Below are positions 25,028 to 32,860 of a stretch of 64,000 nucleotides of DNA, one piece after another. The stretch comes from Frigoribacterium sp. PhB160 (lineage in GTDB: Bacteria > Actinomycetota > Actinomycetes > Actinomycetales > Microbacteriaceae): NCBI RefSeq assembly GCF_003751785.1, contig NZ_RKIE01000001.1, forward strand, positions 186,001 through 250,000, written 5' to 3'. The notes under the pieces are model-generated. The model had not been told where the DNA came from. It made no database searches and saw only the letters and a list, made by a program, of their open reading frames with translations. The position numbers and the translations under genes are program-made. Position 1 is the first letter of the stretch. Each line of letters starts with the position of its first letter.

Positions 25028-28000
25028 ATGGGGGAAACCACCACCGAGAGCATGGCTCTCAACGAGCAGGACTGGGCAGCGCAGCACGCTGCGATCTGGG
25101 GCAGCCACGACTGGCCCACAGGCACGGTCATGAGCATCTGCAGCCAGGCCGTCGACAAGCTCACCGGCGTCAAGGGCGCCTTCCGAGGAATCGCGGCCGT
25201 CCCCATCAGTGACGCATCAGCTGCCTGGGACGTCCTGGCGACGGCCGCGAGCATGGGCGACAACGTCTGGGTGGGAGTCGGGGGACTCCGCCCCAGCTTC
25301 GGGCCGGGACGGGGCAGGAAGGCCGACGTTGTCGCCTTGCCTGCGTTGTTCGTTGACATCGACTTCAACTCGGGCAGCCACTCCGCCGGCGACAGGAACC
25401 CGACGAAGGAACAGGCGCAGCGATGGATCGATGCTGCTCCGCCGGCAACCGTCAAGGTCTTCACCGGAGGCGGCGTCCACCTTTACTTCGTCCTCGACGA
25501 CCTCCTCGACCCGCACACCCCCGACGGCGCCGCCCTGCTCGAGGCCCACAAGAAGTTCTGGATGCAGCTCGCAGGCGAGGACGTCCTCAACATCGACGCG
25601 GGAGTCCTGGCCGATGCCGCCCGCATCCTGCGCCCCGCCGGGACCTGGAACGCGAACCAGGGCCGGCGCACCCGGCTCGAGTTCGCGGACGGCCCCCGCT
25701 ACTCCACGACCGAGCTTCTGACCCGCTATCCAGAGGCGTCACCGCTGAAACCCCGACGGACGAAGACCCGGGGCACTGAGCCGCTGCCCGCGGCGGCCGG
25801 TTCGACTCCCGGGACGTCCGAGCGTGTCGGTGACCGCTTCGCGCTGACCGTGCCAGTGAGCGTCTTCGCCGAAGCGGTCTTCGGTGCCGACGAGCGCCCC
25901 CAGAACGGACTGACGTTCCCCGGCCCCGACGGGGATCTCGGGCCGCTGGACTCAGCCCGTATCTACCGGGCCAGGAACGGTGAGCCGGAGCGGCTGACCA
26001 TCTTCGACACCGCGATCCAGAGCATCTTCGGGCTCAATGGGCAGAATCACTCCTGGTCGTCCTTCGACCTCCTCGCCCACGCCTTCGGCGGCCCCACGGG
26101 GTACCGGAGGGCTGCTCGCCTGGTCGCAGACGGCGAACGCGGCGGGACCTGGCCGCTGCCGTTCTTCACCAGCCTGCCCGCCGTGCTCGCCCCTGACGTG
26201 CTCCGCGCGTTCGGCATCACGCCAGCGCCGCAGACAGTCTCGCTGGCGCCAGCGCCAGTGACGCCCGTGGCGACCGTCACCGGGCCGCAGGCCGTTGTTC
26301 TGGCACCCGTGGGGGCGTGGGCTGACGACGCTGCCGAAGCCGCCGACGAGGCTGCGCTGCTGGACCTCCTCGGCCCGACCTCCACGTCGACCCCGGCCGC
26401 GGCGGAGGCGCCTCTGACCATCGCTCGTGCCGTGGCCGACCGTGTACCCGCCCGGTTCGAACTCGAGGACGGACTACGCGCCTACGTCTGGGACGACACC
26501 GCCTCAGGGGAGACCCGGCACGGCATCTACAAGACCGTCCGCTTCCAACTGCCCGATCTGACGCACGGGGAACGCCTCGAGCGCATCAGCAGCTGGGTCG
26601 CGTTCAAGAGCCGCAAGACCGAGCAGCTCACCGTCGACACACAGGGCCGGAAGGTCATCGCCGCCGAGGCCAAGGTCACCGTCACCCTCGCGAGGTCCGA
26701 CGGACGGGTGCGCACCCAGGCGGGCTTCACCACTGCGGAAGCGCACTCCGCGAAGACAGTCGTCGACCGCCTCGACGTCGGCGTCAGCCTCCCCATCAGC
26801 ACCGTCGCCCGCGAGCAAGTCGGCAACGCCCTGCGTGAGCTCGGCACCGACGGTGGCACCGACGTCGTCGAGGCCTACGGCACTCTCGGCTGGCTGAAGC
26901 CCGACGGCGGGGGATGGACCTACCTCGCGCCTGCCGGATCGGTCAACGCCCAGGGAACCGTCCCGGGCTTCACCGTCGGCAGCCCACCCCGAAGCGAAGA
27001 GGACTCCCTCCTCGAAGCGCAGCTCGCCTACGGCTTCCCCGACCTCCCCTCAGACGCCACCGCCATCCGGACGGCGGCGTCGGCCATCCCGGCGTTCCTC
27101 GCCATCACGCCCACGAGCCACGCCGCGTTCGCGATGCTGGGCCTCGCCTTCGCCGCCCCGCTGGCACTCTCCGAGCGGACCAGCGTGTTCCTGGTCAGCC
27201 CGCCGGACGCGGGCAAGACGCAGCTGCTGCGCGCCTTCCAGGCGTTCCTTACGGGCAACGCCTACCTCTCCTCGTGGACGGGTTCTTCCCTGCCGAGCGC
27301 CACTGCGCTCGGTGCATCCATCACCGCCAAATGGGCGCGTCACGCTGTCAGCATTCACGACGATTTCAGGGTCCCCCAGGACCGCCGCAAGGCCGACGTC
27401 GTCAACCTCGCCGTCGCGAACGTCGTCCAGGCCAGCTACGGAGGTGCTGGTTCCGGGGCGAAGTCCACCGTCGACGGCGGACTTAAGACCGCCTCCGAAG
27501 CCGAGACTTGCGCCATCATCTCCGGTGAAGCCCTGCCCGGCGGAGGAGTCGGTGTACTCTCCCGCATCCTCGCCATCGACCTCCCACCCGGAGCCGTCGC
27601 GATGACGCCCCGAGACGCATCCCCCTTCGACACCTTCCGCGAGGCGCACCCGGCTGCTGCTCAAGCGCTCTACGGCACCTACATCCGCTTCCTCGCCAGC
27701 CGCCTCGACACCGCCGGCAGCCTCCGCCAGTTCCGAACCACGAACGAGCGTCTCCGAGCTGAGAACGCACCCAGGGCGGGCCGCTCCGCGAGCAACGCCT
27801 CCGTCGTCGGCGCCGGCTGGACGATGCTCCGCCTCTTCGCCGAGACCGCCGGCTTCGCCGACCTCATCCCCACCCAGGAGGACGTCGTCAAGGCGCTCGA
27901 CGACCTCGCCGGGGCCAACACAGCCCTTGTGCTGGACGCGAACCCCGCGCAGGCCATCGTCAACGCCGCCCGCGACACCATCGCCTCGAAGACCGGTCAC

Positions 28001-28342
28001 ATCGCCCTGCACGACGGCAGCATGCCCACCGGGGAGGAAGCGACTCGCCTCGGCTGGCAGTGGACGGCCCGTACGGCGACCGCTGGCGTCTACGAGCCCA
28101 CCCGTTTCGAGGTCGGCGTGCTCTCTGAGGACCGTCAGTACGTCGTCCTCCGCAACCAGGCCGTCACGGACCTCAAGCGGCGAAACCCCGCCCTGGAAGG
28201 CCTGCCGATGGGGCAGCTCAACACCGGCTTCCTCAGCCTCGTCAAGGACGGCACGACCCCGGGAAGCAAGGCCCCCAGGTCCATCGCGGGCGAGACCCGC
28301 CCCCGCGGCTACGTCCTGCCCGCCGCCGCCTTCGACCTCTGA
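25028..28342 (+). CDS. Primase-polymerase / AAA+ helicase replication protein
   Basis: This 1,104-residue protein probably primes and unwinds element DNA. The N-terminal PrimPol-type domain shows the metal motif FVDIDFN (about 107-113), TGGGVHLYF and the closing pattern DAARILRPAGTWN, typical of phage and plasmid primases. After an Ala/Pro/Val-rich linker (about 400-480) comes a DUF927-like helicase: P-loop VSPPDAGKTQ near residue 725, Walker B VSIHDDF and a later arginine-rich segment. ATG at 25028 is favoured (AAGGGAT upstream); the frame reaches back to 24977. Pri-rep fusions of this kind characterise satellites and integrative plasmids. A short Pro-rich frame at 28408-28665 with a good ribosome site follows, but looks non-protein-like. 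Confidence 0.85.
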   Translation: MGETTTESMALNEQDWAAQHAAIWGSHDWPTGTVMSICSQAVDKLTGVKGAFRGIAAVPISDASAAWDVLATAASMGDNVWVGVGGLRPSFGPGRGRKADVVALPALFVDIDFNSGSHSAGDRNPTKEQAQRWIDAAPPATVKVFTGGGVHLYFVLDDLLDPHTPDGAALLEAHKKFWMQLAGEDVLNIDAGVLADAARILRPAGTWNANQGRRTRLEFADGPRYSTTELLTRYPEASPLKPRRTKTRGTEPLPAAAGSTPGTSERVGDRFALTVPVSVFAEAVFGADERPQNGLTFPGPDGDLGPLDSARIYRARNGEPERLTIFDTAIQSIFGLNGQNHSWSSFDLLAHAFGGPTGYRRAARLVADGERGGTWPLPFFTSLPAVLAPDVLRAFGITPAPQTVSLAPAPVTPVATVTGPQAVVLAPVGAWADDAAEAADEAALLDLLGPTSTSTPAAAEAPLTIARAVADRVPARFELEDGLRAYVWDDTASGETRHGIYKTVRFQLPDLTHGERLERISSWVAFKSRKTEQLTVDTQGRKVIAAEAKVTVTLARSDGRVRTQAGFTTAEAHSAKTVVDRLDVGVSLPISTVAREQVGNALRELGTDGGTDVVEAYGTLGWLKPDGGGWTYLAPAGSVNAQGTVPGFTVGSPPRSEEDSLLEAQLAYGFPDLPSDATAIRTAASAIPAFLAITPTSHAAFAMLGLAFAAPLALSERTSVFLVSPPDAGKTQLLRAFQAFLTGNAYLSSWTGSSLPSATALGASITAKWARHAVSIHDDFRVPQDRRKADVVNLAVANVVQASYGGAGSGAKSTVDGGLKTASEAETCAIISGEALPGGGVGVLSRILAIDLPPGAVAMTPRDASPFDTFREAHPAAAQALYGTYIRFLASRLDTAGSLRQFRTTNERLRAENAPRAGRSASNASVVGAGWTMLRLFAETAGFADLIPTQEDVVKALDDLAGANTALVLDANPAQAIVNAARDTIASKTGHIALHDGSMPTGEEATRLGWQWTARTATAGVYEPTRFEVGVLSEDRQYVVLRNQAVTDLKRRNPALEGLPMGQLNTGFLSLVKDGTTPGSKAPRSIAGETRPRGYVLPAAAFDL

Positions 28343-28564
28343 CACCCAACCTGCCGCATGCCCAACCGGTAGGAGCACCCGCGTCCTACCGATGAAAGGA
28401 ACACCTCATGACCTGTCACCTCAACTGGGGCCAGCCCAGTCCGAGGCCGCCTCCCGGAACCACTTTTTCCGCCGCATGTCTTCCAGGCGCAGGCCACAAA
28501 GCGACCGCCACCCGGCGAATCGTCCGGCCGGTAGAGCGAACGCTCGCCCACCTCAGGACGCATC

Positions 28565-29254
28565 GTGGCCACCACTTTCCTCTCCACCGCCCGAACCCTC
28601 ACAAGCCAGCAAGAAATGGACTTGGCCAGGCGCATCGCCGCCGGCTCACGGCAGGCGGCCTTTGAGCTTGCCGGTTCAGTCGGCCCACTCATCCGCTCGC
28701 AGGCACGTCGAGTCGCGGCTTCGCACCCGACACTCGATGCCGACGACCTGGATATGCGCGGCTGGCTGGGAGCGGCGAAAGCAGTCGCCCACTTCGCGCC
28801 CCAGCAGGACGGCACGAGCGAAGAAGAGGTGCGCCACCCCCAGTTCCCTGCATTCGCCGCGCCCTACGTCCACGCCGAGCTGATGGACGAGGTGCGTCGC
28901 TACGCGACCCCCGTCGTCATCCCTGAGCACGTCTTCAAGGCCCGAAAGGGACGCGACGCCGCCTCGGCCGTCATCCTGCCGTGGCTCCGTGCCATCTCGC
29001 TCGACGGGGCCAAAAGCACCACGGAGCTTGCCGCTGAGGACCAGGCTCAAGTCATCAGCAGCATCGATGTGCGGCGGGCCATCGGGCAGCTCCCCGACAA
29101 GCAGCGCTACGTGATGCTCCGCATCCTGGAAGACGCCCCCGCAACGGACATCGCAGTGGAGTTGGGCGTCGGTACTGCACGCGTCTCCCAGCTCCGCAGT
29201 AGCGCCGCGGACTTCCTGCGGGAATCTCTCGCAACATATCGAGCCGCGGCCTAA
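28565..29254 (+). CDS. Sigma-70-like factor encoded in the element
   Basis: This 229-residue protein has sigma-factor architecture. Residues about 15-135 match region 2-like helices: LTSQQEMDLARRIAAGSR, LDADDLDMRGWLGAAKAVAHF and then AAPYVHAELMDEVRRY. Residues about 165-225 match region 4: RRAIGQLPDKQRYVMLRIL followed by the helix-turn-helix TDIAVELGVGTARVSQLRS. Spacing and order fit small sigma-70 or FliA-like factors. It may direct element gene expression, or a host programme. The GTG start at 28565 lacks a strong ribosome site. It follows the primase gene by 222 bp on the same strand. Confidence 0.75.
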   Translation: MATTFLSTARTLTSQQEMDLARRIAAGSRQAAFELAGSVGPLIRSQARRVAASHPTLDADDLDMRGWLGAAKAVAHFAPQQDGTSEEEVRHPQFPAFAAPYVHAELMDEVRRYATPVVIPEHVFKARKGRDAASAVILPWLRAISLDGAKSTTELAAEDQAQVISSIDVRRAIGQLPDKQRYVMLRILEDAPATDIAVELGVGTARVSQLRSSAADFLRESLATYRAAA

Positions 29255-29344
29255 ACATTGTCGCCTCCTTGCCCCATCTACCCATCAGACGCCCCAGTAA
29301 GGGGTGCTCGACACCCACCGGCAAAACGCCAGAAAGAGGTAACC

Positions 29345-29563
29345 ATGAACATCACTCGAGCGACCTGCATCTACTGCGACATCCTGCTCGCCACCGTCGA
29401 GGCCGACGACGAGCTCGAGGCCGAGGGGCACACCCCACAGCTCGACGGAGCAGCAGGAGACGAGGTCCGTGCAGCAGCCGTCACCATCCGAACCGCTCGG
29501 ACCTACCTCGCGACGGACCACGAAGGCGCCGACTGCCCCCACCGCGAACTCATCGGCGAATGA
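29345..29563 (+). CDS. Small Cys-containing hypothetical protein, 72 aa
   Basis: The protein begins MNITRATCIYCDILLATVEA and ends HEGADCPHRELIGE, so a CxxC pair near the N-terminus and Cys/His residues near the C-terminus could bind zinc. The middle is acidic and helical. AGAGG precedes ATG at 29345. Its stop overlaps the start of the next small gene (ATGA), which supports both being real. Function unknown. Confidence 0.65.
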   Translation: MNITRATCIYCDILLATVEADDELEAEGHTPQLDGAAGDEVRAAAVTIRTARTYLATDHEGADCPHRELIGE

Positions 29564-29742
29564 CGACGCACGCCGAACCGAACCAGTCCCCAAGTCACGC
29601 TTCCCGCTCTGGGACCTGGCGTCACAGGGAACTCGTCCTCGCCGCCGCCGCCGCCATCCTCGACCACCGCAGGAGCAGCGACTACGCCTGCCGGTGCAGC
29701 ACATGCGACGCCATCGTCGCTGCAGCAGACCAGCTGATCTAG
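29560..29742 (+). CDS. Small Cys-containing hypothetical protein, 60 aa
   Basis: The start ATG at 29560 overlaps the previous stop by 4 bp, so translation is coupled. The sequence is a polar N-terminus, a helix RHRELVLAAAAAILDHRR and a C-terminal cluster YACRCSTCDAIVAA with CxCxxC, again a possible metal site. Two consecutive tiny genes with Cys motifs suggest a small metal-binding pair, but no family is recognised. Confidence 0.6.
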   Translation: MTTHAEPNQSPSHASRSGTWRHRELVLAAAAAILDHRRSSDYACRCSTCDAIVAAADQLI

Positions 29743-29775
29743 ACCGCGCAACACCACAACCAACAGGAGAACCAC

Positions 29776-30018
29776 ATGCCCACAAAGACCAAGGCCGACA
29801 TCGAGGCTGAAGCTGCACTGTTCAAGTACGAGCGACAGATCTACCTCCGCCGGAGGCTCGGTGACTACACCTACCCCGGGCTCACCCCCGAGCGGATCGA
29901 GGAGCTCCTGGACGCGGCCCACATCGTCCGTCAGCTGAACGCGGAGGACGCCTTCAGAGCTGAGCGCCGAGCGGCTCGGCGGGACCTGGCCCGAGCGCGG
30001 GCCGCGATGGCCTCGTAG
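29776..30018 (+). CDS. Small charged helical protein, 80 aa
   Basis: An almost entirely helical, charged protein: KADIEAEAALFKYERQIYLR, then LTPERIEELLDAAHIVRQLN and a basic tail ERRAARRDLARARAAMAS. AGGAGA precedes ATG at 29776. It is the last gene of the same-strand run from the primase gene onwards and is followed by a hairpin. It could be a nucleic-acid-binding or structural protein; nothing more can be said. Confidence 0.65.
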   Translation: MPTKTKADIEAEAALFKYERQIYLRRRLGDYTYPGLTPERIEELLDAAHIVRQLNAEDAFRAERRAARRDLARARAAMAS

Positions 30019-30077
30019 CCGCTCGGCCAACTGTCGTGAGTCCACCTGGTCGGACACCCTGCGACCCCGGCTCGCAA

Positions 30078-30120
30078 CGACGCCGCCCCATGTCGATTGC
30101 CGAAATGATGGGCGGCGTCG
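30078..30120 (+). terminator. Hairpin terminator at the end of the element gene run
   Basis: CGACGCCGCCC (30078-30088) pairs with GGGCGGCGTCG (30110-30120) across a 21-base AT-richer loop, 60 bp after the last small gene. There is no U-tract. Confidence 0.6.
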
Positions 30121-30526
30121 TCGCGTCGTTGTACGACTGTGCTGGTGCTTAAGTCGCCCGCCGACGACGCCGTGACGAGAGAGCAGCTGTCACACACGTG
30201 GACCGGGCTTCCGGCCCGCGGGAACTCGGCTTACGCACCTTCTGCTTCGCAGCGCGAGGACGACGATCTCCTCGAGTGCTTGCCCAGGATCACGACGTGA
30301 ACCAGCCGGTTGCGCAACAGCCGAGAAGCACCTTTGTCGGACACTCGTCCATCGCGCGGGAGACCAACCGTCCACCGCCTCCGAGGTGACGCAAACGTCG
30401 GAACACACTCTTTCGGCACAGCGCGACTTCGGATGAGCTCGACAGACACGAGAATCGCCCACCGGCTCTGAGGCGCTGGCAGCCCCTTCACTCTGCCTTA
30501 TGCCCTCCTCAGCTCGCGCGCCTCCG
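30121..30526. other. Intergenic stretch without a credible gene
   Basis: About 400 bp follow the hairpin with only short, low-quality reading frames on the minus strand (30190-30491). No repeat of the tRNA 3' end, no integrase-like site and no promoter stands out. It is the likely zone of the element's right boundary. Confidence 0.5.
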
Positions 30527-31069
30527 TCAAGAGAGAACAGGCAAGCTGTAGCCGTCCACGGGACGCATCACGAAGCCAGCAGGTAGGCGCCCCCACGTGA
30601 GCCACGAGAAGAACACATCCACACACGTCGCGGGGTCCAACAGTACGTTCGGGTCGGCAACCGAGGCGTGCGGCCAGACGTCACCCGCACGCGTCACGAC
30701 AACCGGTTCGGCACACGGTGCGCCACCCGGGGCGACGATCCCCACGCCACTGTCGAAGCCCACCTCGACAAGTAGTGGAGTGCGGCTGCCGCCCGTGCAT
30801 TGAGCCCACCGATACGTGTAGCTCATCTTGATGGCGGGTTCCACGATGAGGTAGCCGGCACGCGCTGAACCGACCCGGTCGACGAGTCGACGCACGCCTG
30901 GCCATCGCGTAACGCCGTCTGAGGCCGGGAACCGCCATTCGACGTCAGTCTCCGCCGCCTCGCCGACAGCCACAAGCTCGAGGTCGCGGAGATTCGATTG
31001 AAGGGTGAGGTGCATCTCCATCCATGCGCGGCTAGTCATCTCCCGATTGGCTTGAAACCAAGTGCTCAT
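30527..31069 (-). CDS. Hypothetical protein, 180 aa
   Basis: I do not recognise this soluble protein. It begins MSTWFQANREMTSRAWMEMH, has a helical first third (LTLQSNLRDLELVAVGEAA), then a strand-rich part with AGYLIVEPAIKMSYTYRWAQ and LLVEVGFDSGVGIVAPGG, and ends with FFSWLTWGRLPAGFVMRPVDGY. No ribosome site is obvious before the minus-strand ATG. It could be the last cargo gene of the element or a chromosomal gene. Similar small single-copy proteins occur as immunity proteins, but nothing here proves that. Confidence 0.55.
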   Translation of the reverse strand: MSTWFQANREMTSRAWMEMHLTLQSNLRDLELVAVGEAAETDVEWRFPASDGVTRWPGVRRLVDRVGSARAGYLIVEPAIKMSYTYRWAQCTGGSRTPLLVEVGFDSGVGIVAPGGAPCAEPVVVTRAGDVWPHASVADPNVLLDPATCVDVFFSWLTWGRLPAGFVMRPVDGYSLPVLS

Positions 31070-31478
31070 CGACGTTCGACGCTGAACTCTAGAAACGTCC
31101 CATGGCCTTCAGGGCCCTGAACTCGGAGACGTGGGTCCGTCCCACCGGGCCGCACGGATCTCAGTTCTCCCTCGGCGACCGCCGAATCCAGGCTCGTGAA
31201 GCACTGCCGGCGCTTGTGCTTCTGGGCCTGCAGGGGATGGCAGCGGTCGACTTGAGGCGCTCTTTCTCAGGTCCAGTGCCGAGGACGGTGGCTATCCGAG
31301 GCATCCGGTGAAACGTCACTCGCCCTCGTCCCGACGACCGGCACGGCTGACGACACGCCAGCCGCAGCGACAACCCCCGTATCGCTGTAGAAGCCGACGC
31401 TCGACGAGGGCCGAACGTCGTCGCTGCCGCAGGGCGAGGGATCCAGTGCCCGAGGCGTCCGACACCGAGCTCGAGACG

Positions 31479-31494
31479 TACTCCGAACGGAGTA
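31479..31494. promoter_or_regulatory. Palindromic operator TACTCC-N4-GGAGTA, site 1
   Basis: TACTCCGAACGGAGTA is the centre of a longer perfect palindrome (31476-31497, 10-bp arms around AA). It lies 92 bp before the small membrane gene at 31586 and matches the site at 32733-32748 in all twelve arm bases. The arrangement fits a TetR-type dimer site; the regulator is not identified. The rest of 31070-31585 shows no gene. Confidence 0.6.
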
Positions 31495-31585
31495 CGTGTT
31501 CCTGGTCTCATGGCACGACGCGGAGGCGAGCCAAGTCCGCGAACCTTGGACGAACCAAAAGCCGCAGCCACTCGAGGAGACATCG

Positions 31586-31873
31586 ATGACCACCATCAGC
31601 CACACGTCCGCCTACTTCGCCCCCGTCGCGGCCCGCACCGCGGCTCAGCAGATCACGACCACCCCTCGCCGAGCCCGCCGCGACCGCTGGCGCATCATGC
31701 GGACTGCGCTGACCCCGGCACGCTGGGCCCTCATCGTCGTCTGGGTCCTCTCGCTCGTCGTCGGTCACGTGGTCTACGCGATCGGCCTGGCGGTGCTTGC
31801 TCTCGTTGCCGCCATGACGAATCAGCCCAGCCAGGTGCACTCGACTGCGTCCGGCGAGCGAACGGCTTCCTGA
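31586..31873 (+). CDS. Small membrane protein, 95 aa
   Basis: The N-terminal 45 residues are polar and basic (TTTPRRARRDRWRIMRTAL). A single long hydrophobic segment follows (about 46-77, RWALIVVWVLSLVVGHVVYA and onward), then a short polar tail. It is thus a likely single- or hairpin-spanning inner membrane protein of unknown role. ATG at 31586 has GAGGAGA upstream. It stands 3 bp before the receiver-only regulator gene, probably in one operon controlled through the palindrome at 31479. Confidence 0.7.
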   Translation: MTTISHTSAYFAPVAARTAAQQITTTPRRARRDRWRIMRTALTPARWALIVVWVLSLVVGHVVYAIGLAVLALVAAMTNQPSQVHSTASGERTAS

Positions 31874-31875
31874 CG

Positions 31876-32391
31876 ATGATCGCCGAACACGGTGATCTGA
31901 TGGCACGTGTGTCGGTTCCCAGCGGAGACCGACTTCGTGAGTCTGGGTGGGGCACGCGTGCTCTGCGCATCCTCGTCGTCGATGAAGAAGAACCGATCAC
32001 GCGCTTGCTGGAGATCGCGCTGCAGCTCGAGGGCTGGTCGGTCGAGTCGGCTGCGTCCGTAGAATCGGCCATCGCCATGATCGAGGAGCAGCGTCCTGAC
32101 GCTGTCGTGCTCGACATGATGCTGCCGGACGGGAGTGGCGTCGAGGTCGTCCTCGAGATGCGTCGACAGGGGCTTGAAACCCCCGTGGTGTTCCTCACTG
32201 GTCGGTCCGACCTCGACGATCGTCTCGATGCATTCGGGGCCGGTGCTGACGACTACATCACCAAACCATTTGCGCTCGAGGGCGTCGTCGACAAGCTTCG
32301 CGGCCTGTTCCGGAGTCAGGGCAGGGCAGGTGCCTCGACGATCGGCAAAGACTCGTCAACAGGCTGGCGGAAGAGGGAGGGGACTTCGTGA
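31876..32391 (+). CDS. Receiver-only response regulator
   Basis: This 171-residue protein contains a receiver domain and no effector domain. The acidic pair lies in ILVVDEEEP, the phospho-acceptor is D80 in VVLDMMLPDGSG, the Thr is in FLTGRS and the Lys in YITKPF, all as in OmpR-type regulators. After KLRGLFRSQG, where a winged helix would normally start, only about 20 residues remain. It may be a truncated OmpR regulator or a true single-domain regulator that acts by protein contact. ATG at 31876 follows the small membrane gene by 2 bp, and the stop overlaps a GTG of a tiny frame. Confidence 0.8.
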   Translation: MIAEHGDLMARVSVPSGDRLRESGWGTRALRILVVDEEEPITRLLEIALQLEGWSVESAASVESAIAMIEEQRPDAVVLDMMLPDGSGVEVVLEMRRQGLETPVVFLTGRSDLDDRLDAFGAGADDYITKPFALEGVVDKLRGLFRSQGRAGASTIGKDSSTGWRKREGTS

Positions 32392-32501
32392 CGCCCAGGT
32401 CGCTGTGGGGGCTTGCCTCGAGCTGCCGCGACGCGGTGGGAGCAGACCAATGGTCCGTGCGCATCGAGGGACCAGAGCTCGTTCTGGTCGCGGCGATCTG
32501 A
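32388..32501 (+). CDS. Micro-ORF, 37 aa, coupled to the receiver gene
   Basis: GTG at 32388 overlaps the regulator stop (GTGA) and has GGGAGGGG at a good distance upstream. The peptide reads VTPRSLWGLASSCRDAVGAD and ends GPELVLVAAI. It is too short for family assignment. The overlap and ribosome site argue for translation, but it could also be the remnant of a lost effector or kinase domain. Confidence 0.4.
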   Translation: MTPRSLWGLASSCRDAVGADQWSVRIEGPELVLVAAI

Positions 32502-32614
32502 TGGCCCCCGTCAGTCATTCTCCAGGTACCGACGGCAGGCCTGCACCGCACGTGGACGCCACCGGGGAAACGCCGACCGAGCCGATCGACATGATCCCGC
32601 TCCTTGCCGAGTGA
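32501..32614 (+). CDS. Micro-ORF, 37 aa, coupled to the preceding one
   Basis: ATG at 32501 shares a base with the previous stop (TGATG). The peptide starts MAPVSHSPGTDGRPAPH and ends EPIDMIPLLAE, hydrophilic and Pro-rich. Evidence is the overlap alone, so this is a tentative call. Confidence 0.3.
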   Translation: MAPVSHSPGTDGRPAPHVDATGETPTEPIDMIPLLAE

Positions 32615-32732
32615 CGGCCGCTCTCCGCTTCGAGCACGGGCGATGGCCCGACACCACGAGCCTCCACCGCGCCGGTGGGGGCTCTTGATGTTTCGTAGGG
32701 GCGGGACGGCTCCATCCGCCAGCGCCAGGACC

Positions 32733-32748
32733 TACTCCATCTGGAGTA
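32733..32748. promoter_or_regulatory. Palindromic operator TACTCC-N4-GGAGTA, site 2
   Basis: TACTCCATCTGGAGTA has perfect 7-bp arms around TC and lies 112 bp upstream of the MMPL start. It shares all twelve arm positions with the site at 31479-31494, suggesting one repressor for the membrane-protein/receiver operon and the exporter. Confidence 0.6.
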
Positions 32749-32860
32749 CACGGGTCGATCCCGACAGACGACGGCCGGGTCATCGGATCGAGAAACGATG
32801 GGGTCATCCCGGGGTGAGCAGACCCTGGCCCCCCACCTCTCTCGCTCTCAAGGAGTCCGC

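Larger units (their letters stand above)
20123..30120. mobile_element. Probable integrative element (satellite- or plasmid-like) at tRNA-Arg
   Basis: The segment starts at tRNA-Arg and holds in order an OLD nuclease, a tyrosine integrase and an overlapping excisionase, two small unknown genes, a long noncoding region, a 1,104-aa primase-polymerase/AAA+ protein, a sigma-like factor and three small genes, ending at a hairpin (30078-30120). The OLD gene has codons rare in the flanks, such as TTA and AAA. No capsid, terminase, portal or conjugation gene is seen, so the element resembles phage satellites or integrative plasmids that borrow a helper for transfer. I could not find a second copy of the tRNA 3' end, so the right boundary is only approximate and could extend to about 31.5 kb. 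Confidence 0.7.

Noticed and set aside
25801-25818. tRNA T-arm-like GGTTCGACTCCCGGG in the primase gene
   Set aside because: It encodes conserved-frame residues (GSTPGTSE), has no acceptor or anticodon stems nearby, and is not a repeat of the tRNA-Arg end.
28408-28665. 85-codon frame after the primase gene with a good ribosome site
   Set aside because: The Pro/His/Arg-rich translation has no protein-like pattern and overlaps the sigma-like gene; it may be a leader at most.
30190-30491. Two overlapping minus-strand frames of 86-90 codons
   Set aside because: They have no ribosome site, no recognisable motif and shifted overlapping frames; they are probably noncoding.
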